Shown here in pieces: positions 8,185 through 16,000 of a DNA stretch of 17,905 bases. Numbering within the stretch: position 1 is the first letter of the stretch; every line of letters starts with the position of its first letter. A model generated the notes under the pieces. That model saw nothing but the letters and a program-made list of their open reading frames with translations. It was not told the DNA's origin and searched no databases. A program made the position numbers and the translations under genes. Source of the DNA: an uncultured Clostridia bacterium (GTDB taxonomy: Bacteria > Bacillota > Clostridia > TANB77 > CAG-508); contig CARPYP010000032.1 in assembly GCA_949045875.1 (NCBI GenBank), forward strand, positions 1 to 17,905, written 5' to 3'.

Positions 8185-8469
8185 ATGAATATAAATATAG
8201 AACCAAGTCCAAAGAAAGTAAAAGCACTAGATAATTATTTACTATATATTGAATTTGAAAATGGGGAGCGCAAGATTTTTGATATGAAAAAAAATCTTAA
8301 ATTTAAATTTTATAATAAATTGATAGATAAAAAGAATTTCAAAAATGTTAAAATATCAGGAATTAATATTGAATGGAAAACAGGTGAGGATATCGCTCCT
8401 GAAACATTATATTATGAAAGTATACCTTTAGAAAAGTTTGAAGGAGATTTAGAAGAATTAAATATTTAG
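8185..8469 (+). CDS. DUF2442 domain-containing protein
   Basis: This is a 94-aa protein covering one DUF2442 domain: YLLYIEFENGERKIFD near the N-terminus, a FKNVKISG strand in the middle, and EWKTGEDIAPETLYYESI near the end. DUF2442 proteins are often found beside DUF4160 partners or toxin-antitoxin-like genes, but none is next to it here and the function is unknown. I place the start at ATG 8185, with GGGGGA at 8173-8178 six bases upstream, because the family usually begins close to the first strand. An in-frame TTG at 8164, served by its own AAGGGA, would add seven residues. The gene is 41 bp after addB and probably shares its transcript. Confidence 0.8.
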   Translation: MNINIEPSPKKVKALDNYLLYIEFENGERKIFDMKKNLKFKFYNKLIDKKNFKNVKISGINIEWKTGEDIAPETLYYESIPLEKFEGDLEELNI

Positions 8470-8470
8470 C

Positions 8471-8501
8471 GATTTGACACAGCATTTAGCTGTGTCAAAT
8501 C
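8471..8501. other. perfect 13-bp intergenic stem-loop
   Basis: GATTTGACACAGC at 8471-8483 is exactly complementary to 8489-8501 around an ATTTA loop. It starts one base after the DUF2442 stop. No T run follows on either strand, so termination is uncertain. It may act as an mRNA stabiliser, an attenuator between DUF2442 and pgeF, or a protein-binding dyad. Confidence 0.6.
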
Positions 8502-8556
8502 TAAAATAAGAAAATGGAAAAAGGGAGGGTTCTCTTTGGCACAAAAAGGAGGAAAA

Positions 8557-9387
8557 ATGGGAAACTATATAATAAAAAACAACAATGGAGTTTCATATTT
8601 ACAATTTACAAAATTATTAGAATATGAAGAAATCATAAAACATGCAATAAGTCTAAAACCTATAGACATTGGTAGTAATGATACATTTTATAAAAAGCAA
8701 GAAGCGGTATATGCAGATTATAAAAAACTATGCAATATGCTAAATTTAGACTATCAAAATATTTATAGACCATATCAAACACATACAGACACAGTAAAAT
8801 GCATACAAAGTGAAATGGCTGGGATATTTACAAAAGACTTTAGAGATGTTGATGCACTAGTAACAAATAGAAAAAACAAAATACTGTCAATATCTATAGC
8901 AGACTGTATTGGAATAATATTTTTTGATCCTATAAAAAAAGTAATTGCAAACACTCACTCAGGATGGCAAGGAACATATAAATTAATATCAAAAAAAACA
9001 GTGGAAAAAATGGTGGATAACTATGGATGTAATACAAAAGATATCATATGTTGTATAGGACCAAGCATAAGAAAATGTCATTTTGAAGTAGATGAAGACT
9101 TATCAGAAAAGTTTTATGAAAAATTTAAGTATTTATCAAATATTGATGATATAATATCAATAGGAAAAATAAAAGAAAATAAGCAAAAATACAATATAGA
9201 CACAGTATTAATAAATAAAGAAACAATGCTACAAATGGGATTAAAAGAAGAAAATATAATAGACTGTGGACTATGTACAGTCTGTAATTCAGATAAATTT
9301 CATTCATATAGAATAGAAAAAGAACTAGCAGGAAGAAATACAGGAATAATATGTATAAAGGAGGATATATGTTACCATATAAATTAA
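8557..9387 (+). CDS. peptidoglycan editing factor PgeF (YfiH/YlmD family)
   Basis: This 276-aa protein of the multicopper polyphenol oxidase-like family (Cu-oxidase_4) has the zinc-site residues H76 (PYQTHTD), C117 (SIADC) and H134 (THSGWQG). IGPSIRKCHFEVDED and CGLCTVCNSDKFHSYR follow. Family members have purine-nucleoside phosphorylase and deaminase activity in vitro, and in E. coli PgeF keeps serine out of the peptidoglycan stem. I chose ATG 8557, preceded by AAAGGAGG with a four-base spacer. The next gene has the same spacing. An in-frame TTG at 8536 with AAGGGAGGG in front would add seven residues. The 3' end overlaps the carboxypeptidase gene by 19 bp, and the envelope role of that gene fits PgeF. 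Confidence 0.9.
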   Translation: MGNYIIKNNNGVSYLQFTKLLEYEEIIKHAISLKPIDIGSNDTFYKKQEAVYADYKKLCNMLNLDYQNIYRPYQTHTDTVKCIQSEMAGIFTKDFRDVDALVTNRKNKILSISIADCIGIIFFDPIKKVIANTHSGWQGTYKLISKKTVEKMVDNYGCNTKDIICCIGPSIRKCHFEVDEDLSEKFYEKFKYLSNIDDIISIGKIKENKQKYNIDTVLINKETMLQMGLKEENIIDCGLCTVCNSDKFHSYRIEKELAGRNTGIICIKEDICYHIN

Positions 9388-10346
9388 AAAAAAGAGATAC
9401 AATAGGAGTAGTAAGTAGCTCAGAACCAATAACAGAAGACAGAATAATAGATATAGAAAGTTCAACTAAATTTTTTGAAGGATTAGGACTAAAAATAAAG
9501 CTAGGGAAATATCTAAAAAGCAATGAATTAGGATATGGGACTACAGCAAAAAATAAAGCAGAAGATTTTAATGAAATGTTTAAAGACAAAGAAGTAAAAG
9601 CAATATTTTGTGCATGTGGGGGATATAATGTAAATGCAATATTTGACTACTTAGACTATGAAGAAATAAAGAAAAATCCTAAAATTATATGTGGATATAG
9701 TGATCCAACCTCTTTAATAAATGCTATCTACTCACAAACAGGACTTGTAACTTTCCACGGTCCAAACTTTGGATCACTTGCAGATACAGAAGAGGGAGTA
9801 GAGAAATATACTAGACAAGAAGTAATAAAAAGATTTATAGAAGGAAACTTGCAATTAGGAAATAATGAAGACGAATATAAAACGATTAAAGAAGGACAAG
9901 CAGAAGGAGTATTAGTAGGAGGAAATTTAAGTTTAATATCACATTTAGTAGCAGGAAAATACAAATTAGATTTCACAGATAAAATATTATTCATAGAGGA
10001 ATTAGCCTATGAATCACCAGCAGGAATGGCAAGCAATTATTTATATTATATGAAACAAAATGGAGTATTTGATAAAATAAAAGGAATATGGATAGGGGCA
10101 TATGAAAGTGAAATATCACTAGAAAAAATAGTATTAGACACAATAGGAGATGAATATAATTTCCCGATAATAAAATCAAATAACTTTGGACATATTCCTA
10201 AGAAAACTGTAATACCGATAGGAGTTAAAGCAAAGATAGACACATGTGAAAAAGAAAAAATAAAACTACTAGAAAACTGTGTGCAAGAATATGGCGGTTC
10301 TTTTTGTTGCGAAAATGGAAAATGTAATACCTTTCTTTTTCCATAA
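9369..10346 (+). CDS. S66 family LD-carboxypeptidase (LdcA/MccF-like)
   Basis: This 325-aa serine peptidase should cut the L-D bond between residues 3 and 4 of muropeptide stems in the cytoplasm during cell-wall recycling. MccF-type members of the same family instead detoxify peptide-nucleotide antibiotics. The catalytic triad is visible: S111 in GYSDPTSL, E210 in LFIEELAYESP and H275 in NNFGHIPKK. The start is ATG 9369, preceded by AAAGGAGG at 9357-9364 inside the end of pgeF. An upstream in-frame ATG at 9351 lacks such a site. The C-terminus is unusual: C304, C313, C314 and C319 form a cysteine-rich tail (CVQEYGGSFCCENGKC) beyond the normal domain end. Its neighbour PgeF supports a peptidoglycan role over antibiotic resistance, though this is inference. 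Confidence 0.88.
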   Translation: MLPYKLKKRDTIGVVSSSEPITEDRIIDIESSTKFFEGLGLKIKLGKYLKSNELGYGTTAKNKAEDFNEMFKDKEVKAIFCACGGYNVNAIFDYLDYEEIKKNPKIICGYSDPTSLINAIYSQTGLVTFHGPNFGSLADTEEGVEKYTRQEVIKRFIEGNLQLGNNEDEYKTIKEGQAEGVLVGGNLSLISHLVAGKYKLDFTDKILFIEELAYESPAGMASNYLYYMKQNGVFDKIKGIWIGAYESEISLEKIVLDTIGDEYNFPIIKSNNFGHIPKKTVIPIGVKAKIDTCEKEKIKLLENCVQEYGGSFCCENGKCNTFLFP

Positions 10347-10384
10347 ATTTGAAAAGTGTGTCTAATCAGTGAAAGGATATATAT

Positions 10385-10936
10385 ATGTACGATAATTGGG
10401 AAGAATTAGAAGAATCAATAAAAAATTGTAATAAATGCAAATTATGCAATGGGAGAAGAAATATTGTCTTTGGAACAGGAAATAAAGAAGCGGATTTAAT
10501 GTTAATTGGTGAAGGACCAGGAGCAGATGAGGACATTCAAGGAATACCATTTGTTGGAAAAGCAGGACAACTCATGAATAAAGCTTTCATAGGACTAGGA
10601 ATAAAAAGGGAAGAAGTATATATTGCAAATATTGTAAAGTGTAGACCTCCCAATAATAGAGACCCTGAACCAGACGAAGCAATGGCATGTATTAATTATT
10701 TAAGAAATCAGGTAATACTAGTAAAACCTAAAGTAATAGTTCTATTAGGAAGAATAGCATTAACTAATATTTTGGGTGAAGAATATAAAATAACTGCTTC
10801 AAGGGGAAAAATTATAGAGAAGAAAGGAATTACATATATACCAACATGGCATCCAGCAGCACTTTTGAGGGATGAAACAAAAAAGATAGATTTTTGGAAT
10901 GATTTAAAATTAGCTATAAGTAATCTTTCACAATAG
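10385..10936 (+). CDS. family 4 uracil-DNA glycosylase (Fe-S)
   Basis: This 183-aa enzyme removes uracil from DNA after cytosine deamination. Motif 1 is GEGPGADED (residues 42-50) and motif 2 is HPAALLR starting at H156. C15, C18, C86 (VKCRPP) and C102 fit the four iron-sulfur cluster ligands of family 4 enzymes. FVGKAGQLMNK and NRDPEPDE are also characteristic. The start is ATG after AAAGGA at 10372-10377. The gene is 38 bp after the carboxypeptidase and has no promoter of its own that I can see, so it probably lies in the addB transcript. Confidence 0.92.
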   Translation: MYDNWEELEESIKNCNKCKLCNGRRNIVFGTGNKEADLMLIGEGPGADEDIQGIPFVGKAGQLMNKAFIGLGIKREEVYIANIVKCRPPNNRDPEPDEAMACINYLRNQVILVKPKVIVLLGRIALTNILGEEYKITASRGKIIEKKGITYIPTWHPAALLRDETKKIDFWNDLKLAISNLSQ

Positions 10937-10971
10937 AGCAAATACAAGAGCAGAGTTTCAAAGGAGAAAAA

Positions 10972-11535
10972 ATGGAAGCAGAACTAAATAAATTATATAA
11001 AGACTGTATAGAAGAACTAAAAACAATAGGGATAGACATAGACATTAGAACAATAGAAATACAATTATCAAAAAGAAACAATAAAAGATATGGTTGCTGT
11101 AAACAAGAAGAACCAGATAAAAATACAAAATATTATGAAAAGATAGGTAATAAAAAATATATAAGATATGCAAAATTCAATAAACATACTATAGAAATAA
11201 GTAAATGGGTTATGATGTTAGAAGAAAGTATAATAAAAAACACAATAATACATGAATTAATACACTGTTTGCCATATTGTAATAATCATGGAGCAGAATT
11301 CAAAAAATATGCGAGCTACGTAAATGACAAACTAGGATATGATATTTCTAGAGTTGGTAATAAGAAAGAAGACTATGAAAAAAGTAATATGGAATATAAA
11401 GAAAATGTAAACTTTAAATATAAAATAATATGTGAAAAATGTAAACAAACATTTTATAGGCAAAGGCTAATGAAAAATTTAACAAGAAAATATAGATGTG
11501 GAATCTGTGGAGGAAAGCTAAAAACATTTAAATAA
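10972..11535 (+). CDS. SprT-like zinc metalloprotease domain protein
   Basis: This 187-aa protein has the SprT/Spartan architecture. The metalloprotease motif HELIH is at residues 94-98 with the third ligand at H106 (YCNNHGAEF). A C-terminal zinc ribbon uses C154, C157, C176 and C179. The segment KRYGCC near residue 38 corresponds to the RWGSC region that precedes the motif in this family. Eukaryotic Spartan degrades DNA-protein crosslinks, while the role of bacterial SprT is not settled. The start is ATG with AAGGAG at 10961-10966, five bases upstream. Its position after the uracil-DNA glycosylase is compatible with a repair role, though that is inference. It is probably the last gene of the addB transcript. 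Confidence 0.85.
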   Translation: MEAELNKLYKDCIEELKTIGIDIDIRTIEIQLSKRNNKRYGCCKQEEPDKNTKYYEKIGNKKYIRYAKFNKHTIEISKWVMMLEESIIKNTIIHELIHCLPYCNNHGAEFKKYASYVNDKLGYDISRVGNKKEDYEKSNMEYKENVNFKYKIICEKCKQTFYRQRLMKNLTRKYRCGICGGKLKTFK

Positions 11536-11545
11536 AATTTGGAAA

Positions 11546-11563
11546 TATTACAACCTTGTAATA
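11546..11563. promoter_or_regulatory. 18-bp dyad upstream of tyrS, possible operator
   Basis: TATTACAA and TTGTAATA are perfect inverted repeats separated by CC. The dyad lies 18 bp upstream of the -35 box of the tyrS promoter and ten bases after the SprT-like stop. It could bind a dimeric regulator. Read as RNA it would form only a weak AT-rich hairpin, so it is a poor terminator. Confidence 0.35.
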
Positions 11564-11580
11564 AATTTTGTATAATTTTA

Positions 11581-11609
11581 TATACATCAAAATTAAATTA
11601 TGATATAAT
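11581..11609 (+). promoter_or_regulatory. extended -10 promoter for tyrS
   Basis: TATACA at 11581-11586 and TATAAT at 11604-11609 are 17 bp apart, with TGA directly before the -10 box (extended -10). The predicted start near 11616 leaves a leader of only about 34 bases, too short for a T-box. Confidence 0.7.
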
Positions 11610-11649
11610 ATGCATATTAAAAAACGGTAAGATTAATGGGGGGAGATAA

Positions 11650-12864
11650 ATGCAAAACATATTTGATATATTAGAACAAAGAGGATACATAGAACAATTA
11701 ACACATGAAAAAGAGATGAGAGAACTATTTGAAAAAGAAAAAGTGAGCTTTTATATAGGAATTGATCCAACAGCAAATAGTATGCATATTGGGCATTTTG
11801 TTGCATTAATGGTAGCATCAATACTACAAAAAGCAGGACATAGACCAATAATTTTAATGGGTGGAGGAACAGCAGCAATAGGAGATCCATCAGGAAGAAC
11901 AGATTTAAGACAAATGCTTACAAGAGAACAATTAGATGAAAACGTTGAAGCAATAAAAAAACAAGCAGAAAGATTTGTATCATTCGAGGGAGAAAATGCA
12001 GCAATAATAGTAAACAATAAAGACTGGCTTTTAGACTTAAATTATATAGACTTTATGAAAGAAATTGGAAGTAAATTCACAGTCGCAAAAATGATATCAC
12101 AAGAATGTTATAAAAACAGACTAGAAACAGGTTTAACATTTTTTGAAATGGGATACTTACTACTTCAAAGCTATGACTTTTTATATTTACATGATAAATA
12201 TAATTGTAAAATGCAAATAGGTGGAAATGATCAATGGTCAAATATCATAGGAGGAGTAGAACTAATAAGAAAAATAGGAACAGAAGACTCATATGGACTA
12301 ACCTTCAAACTTTTAACAAATTCAGAAGGTAAAAAAATGGGAAAAACAGCTAAAGGTGCGCTTTGGCTAAATCCTGAAAAAACATCTCCATATGAATTTT
12401 ATCAATATTGGAGAAATATAGCAGATACTGATGTTAGAAAAGTGCTAAGTTTACTTACATTTTTACCAATGGAAGAAATAGACAAACTATCATCATTAGA
12501 AGGAGAAAAAATAAACGAAGCAAAAAAAATTGCAGCATATGAAATAACAAAATTAATACATGGTGAACCAAAAGCAAAAGAAGCAGAAGAAGCAGCAAAT
12601 GCATTATTTTCAGGAAATGGAAATGCAGAAAATATGCCTACTACAAAAATTGATGATACTAATATATCAATAATTGATGCTCTTGTATTAACAGGAATTG
12701 CACCATCTAAAGGACAAGCAAGAACATTGATTTCACAAGGAGGAGTTACATTAAATGATCAAAAAATAGATGACATCAATTTTAGATTATCAGATAGCGA
12801 TTTTGAAAATGGGTATGTAATTATTAAAAAGGGTAAAAAGATATACCACAAAATTGAAAAATAA
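11650..12864 (+). CDS. tyrosyl-tRNA synthetase
   Basis: This 404-aa class I aminoacyl-tRNA synthetase charges tRNA-Tyr with tyrosine in the cytoplasm. The HIGH motif is at residues 47-50 (MHIGHF). The KMSKS equivalent is KMGKT at 229-233. GGGTAAIGDPSGRT and QIGGNDQWSNI are characteristic of bacterial TyrRS. A C-terminal S4 RNA-binding domain spans roughly 335-400 (GQARTLISQGGVTLN). The start is ATG after GGGGGGAG. Many Firmicute tyrS genes are controlled by a tyrosine T-box, but the leader here is too short for one. The promoter and upstream dyad suggest different or no specific control. It appears to be monocistronic, with a long palindrome following the stop. Confidence 0.97.
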   Translation: MQNIFDILEQRGYIEQLTHEKEMRELFEKEKVSFYIGIDPTANSMHIGHFVALMVASILQKAGHRPIILMGGGTAAIGDPSGRTDLRQMLTREQLDENVEAIKKQAERFVSFEGENAAIIVNNKDWLLDLNYIDFMKEIGSKFTVAKMISQECYKNRLETGLTFFEMGYLLLQSYDFLYLHDKYNCKMQIGGNDQWSNIIGGVELIRKIGTEDSYGLTFKLLTNSEGKKMGKTAKGALWLNPEKTSPYEFYQYWRNIADTDVRKVLSLLTFLPMEEIDKLSSLEGEKINEAKKIAAYEITKLIHGEPKAKEAEEAANALFSGNGNAENMPTTKIDDTNISIIDALVLTGIAPSKGQARTLISQGGVTLNDQKIDDINFRLSDSDFENGYVIIKKGKKIYHKIEK

Positions 12865-12962
12865 TTGCCCTATGGCGTTGTTGTTCTGCAAAAGAAAATC
12901 CTCGACGTACAAATAGTACGCCTCCGGTATTTCTTTTTTGAACGCCTAGCCCTAGAACAATT
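12863..12962. repeat. ~100-bp imperfect palindromic element
   Basis: The arms match from AATTG at the left end to CAATT at the right, via GGCGTT/AACGCC, AAAAGAAA/TTTCTTTT and CGACGTAC/GTACGCC, closing on an AAATA loop at 12911-12915. The interior (CCTCGACGTAC and GTACGCCTCCGG) is markedly GC-rich for this genome. The left tip overlaps the last bases of tyrS, and TTCTTTT follows the right arm, so it may also terminate tyrS transcription. It has no transposase and resembles a dispersed palindromic (REP/MITE-like) unit. Confidence 0.6.
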
Positions 12963-13025
12963 CTTTTCCAATTTAATATTTATATAACATGCATTGTAAT
13001 AAAATAAAGAAGGGAATGGTAGAAC

Positions 13026-16000
13026 ATGGTCAAAAGAATTTATGTTCAAAAAAAAGAAGGATTTGACATTGAAGCAAAAGGAGTTTTAGCAGATTTAAAA
13101 GAAAGTTTACAATTAGAAGGACTACAAAATGTAATAATACTTAATAGATATGATGTAGAGGGATTAACAGAAGAAGTATTTGAAAAAGCAAAAAACACAG
13201 TATTTTCAGAACCACAAGTAGACATATGCTATGAAAATAACTATGACTTTAAGAAACAAGACAAAATTTTCGCCATAGAATTTTTACCAGGACAATTTGA
13301 CCAAACAGCCAATTCATTAGTAGAATGTTTACAAATAATAGCTGGTGGAGGAATAAAACCAATAGCTAGAACTGCAAAAGTATATATATTATCTGGAGAA
13401 ATCTCAGATGAGGAATTAAACAAAGTCAAATCATACTTAATAAATTCTGTTGACTCAAGAGAAGCTACTTTAGAAAAATTTGAAAAATTAGAAGATGAAA
13501 CAATTATTCCAGAAGATGTGCAAGTTGTAAAAGGCTTTATCTCTATGACAGATGAAAATGTAAAAGAATTTTATGAAAAATATGGGTTTGCAATGGATAT
13601 AGCTGATTTAAAATTCTGCCAAAAATATTTCAAAGAAGAAGAAAGAAGAGACCCAACCATTACTGAAATGAAAATGATAGATACATATTGGTCAGACCAT
13701 TGTAGACATACAACCTTCTTAACTCAGTTGGAAATTATAGATATAAAATGGGACTTATTACAAAAAATATATGAAGATTATTTAAAAACTAGAAACTATG
13801 TATATGAAAACAAAAAAGCAAAAGATATATGCCTAATGGATGTTGCAACAGTAGCAGTAAAAGAATTAAAGAAAAATGGAGCATTGGAAAACTTAGACGA
13901 ATCAGAAGAAATAAATGCATGTAGTATAAAAGCAAATATATTAGTAGACGGAAAACCAGAAGAATATCTAATAATGTTCAAAAACGAAACACATAACCAT
14001 CCAACAGAAATTGAGCCATTTGGTGGAGCAGCAACCTGTTTAGGAGGAGCAATTCGTGATCCATTATCAGGAAGAACATATGTATATCAAGCAATGAGAG
14101 TAACAGGATGTGGAGATCCAAGAAAATCAGTAGAAGAAACTTTGCCAAATAAATTACCACAAAAGAAACTAACAAATGAAGCAGCACGTGGATATAGTTC
14201 ATATGGTAATCAAATAGGACTTGCAACAGGTGGAGTATATGAAATATATAATGAAAAATATGTAGCAAAAAGATTAGAAATTGGAGCGCTAATTGCAGCA
14301 GCACCTGCTGAAAATGTAGTAAGAACAACTCCAATACCAGGAGACAAAGTAATTTTACTAGGTGGAAAAACAGGAAGAGATGGATGTGGAGGAGCGACTG
14401 GTTCATCAAAAGCACAAAATAGTAGTTCACTTACAACCTGTGGTGCAGAAGTACAAAAAGGAAACGCACCAGAAGAAAGAAAAATACAAAGACTATTTAG
14501 AAATCCAGCAGTTACAAAATTAATAAAAAGATGCAATGACTTTGGTGCAGGAGGAGTGTCAGTAGCAGTTGGAGAACTAGCAGAAGGATTAGTAGTAAAT
14601 CTTGATAAAGTACCAAAAAAATATGAGGGACTAGATGGAACAGAACTTGCTATTTCAGAATCTCAAGAAAGAATGGCAGTTGTAGTTTCAGGAGAAAATG
14701 CCGAAAAATTTGTTAAACTTGCAGAAGAAGAAAACTTAGAAGCAACAATAGTTGCAGATGTAGTAGAAGAACCAAGAGTAAAAATGTATTGGAGAGGAAA
14801 AACTATAATAAATGTAAGTCGAGAATTCTTAAATACAAATGGAGCAAAACGTAGCACAAATGCAACAATAATTCAACCAGATTACTCAAAATCTTATTTT
14901 GATAAAGAAGAAACAAAAGACATAAGAAACCACTGGATAAAAACAATAACAGACTTAAACTGTTGTTCACAAAAAGGTCTAGTAGAAAGATTTGATAGTA
15001 CAATAGGGGCAGGAACCGTACTAATGCCATTTGGAGGAAAAGAACAACTAACACCAGAAGAAGGAATGGTAGCAAGAATACCAACCTTAAATGGATATAC
15101 AGACACAGGAACTATAATGACATATGGATATAATCCAGATATAGCAATATGGAGTCCTTTCCATGGAGCTGTTTGGGCAATAATAGAATCAGTATCAAAA
15201 TATGTAGCATTAGGTGGAGATTATAAAAATGCGTGGTTAACATTACAAGAATACTTTGAGAAACTAGGAAATGATGAAAAAAGATGGGGAAAACCATTAT
15301 CAGCATTACTAGGAGCATATCTAGTACAAGAAAAACTACAAATAGCAGCAATAGGTGGAAAAGACAGTATGTCAGGAAGCTATAATGAATTAGATGTACC
15401 ACCAACACTCGTTTCATTCTGTGTAGGAACAGTAGACACTAAAAAAGTAATATCAAGTGCATTCAAAAAAACAAACTCTAAAGTAGTATTATTAAAAACA
15501 AAAATAGACAAAGACTATTTACCAGACTTTGAAGACTTAAAAGAAAACTATGAATTAATACATGATTTAATAAAACAAGGAAAAATATCATCAATAAGAA
15601 CAGTAAGAAATGGTGGAATAGCAGATGCAATAACAAAAATGAGTATAGGAAATAAAATAGGATTTGAATTTGCAAGTGATAAAGAACTATTCAAGCCTTT
15701 ATATGGAGCATTTATAATAGAAATAAGTCAAGATTTTGAAAACAGTAAATTTATAGAACTAGGAAAAACAACAGACAATTCAAGTATCAAAGTAAATGAA
15801 GATATAGAATTTAATATAGATGAATTAATAAGACTATGGGAAGAACCATTAGAAAAAGTATTCCCAACAAAAGCAGAAGAAATAAAACAAGAAAAAGATA
15901 TAAACATCTTATCAGACAAAAAAACAATATTAATAGCAAAAAATAAAATCGTAAAACCAAAAGTATTCATACCAGTATTCCCAGGAACAAACTGTGAATA

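Noticed and set aside
9125..9589. 154-aa minus-strand frame
   Set aside because: It is antisense to the end of pgeF and the start of the carboxypeptidase, is rich in Leu/Phe/Tyr as expected for the complement of A-rich coding DNA, and has no family motif.
12865..13025. Purine riboswitch before purL
   Set aside because: The gap is mostly filled by the long palindrome. The conserved loops and three-helix arrangement of the purine aptamer are not visible.
13978..14430. 150-aa minus-strand frame within purL
   Set aside because: Its composition is almost only Leu, Phe and His, a mirror of the repeated A-rich codons of purL.
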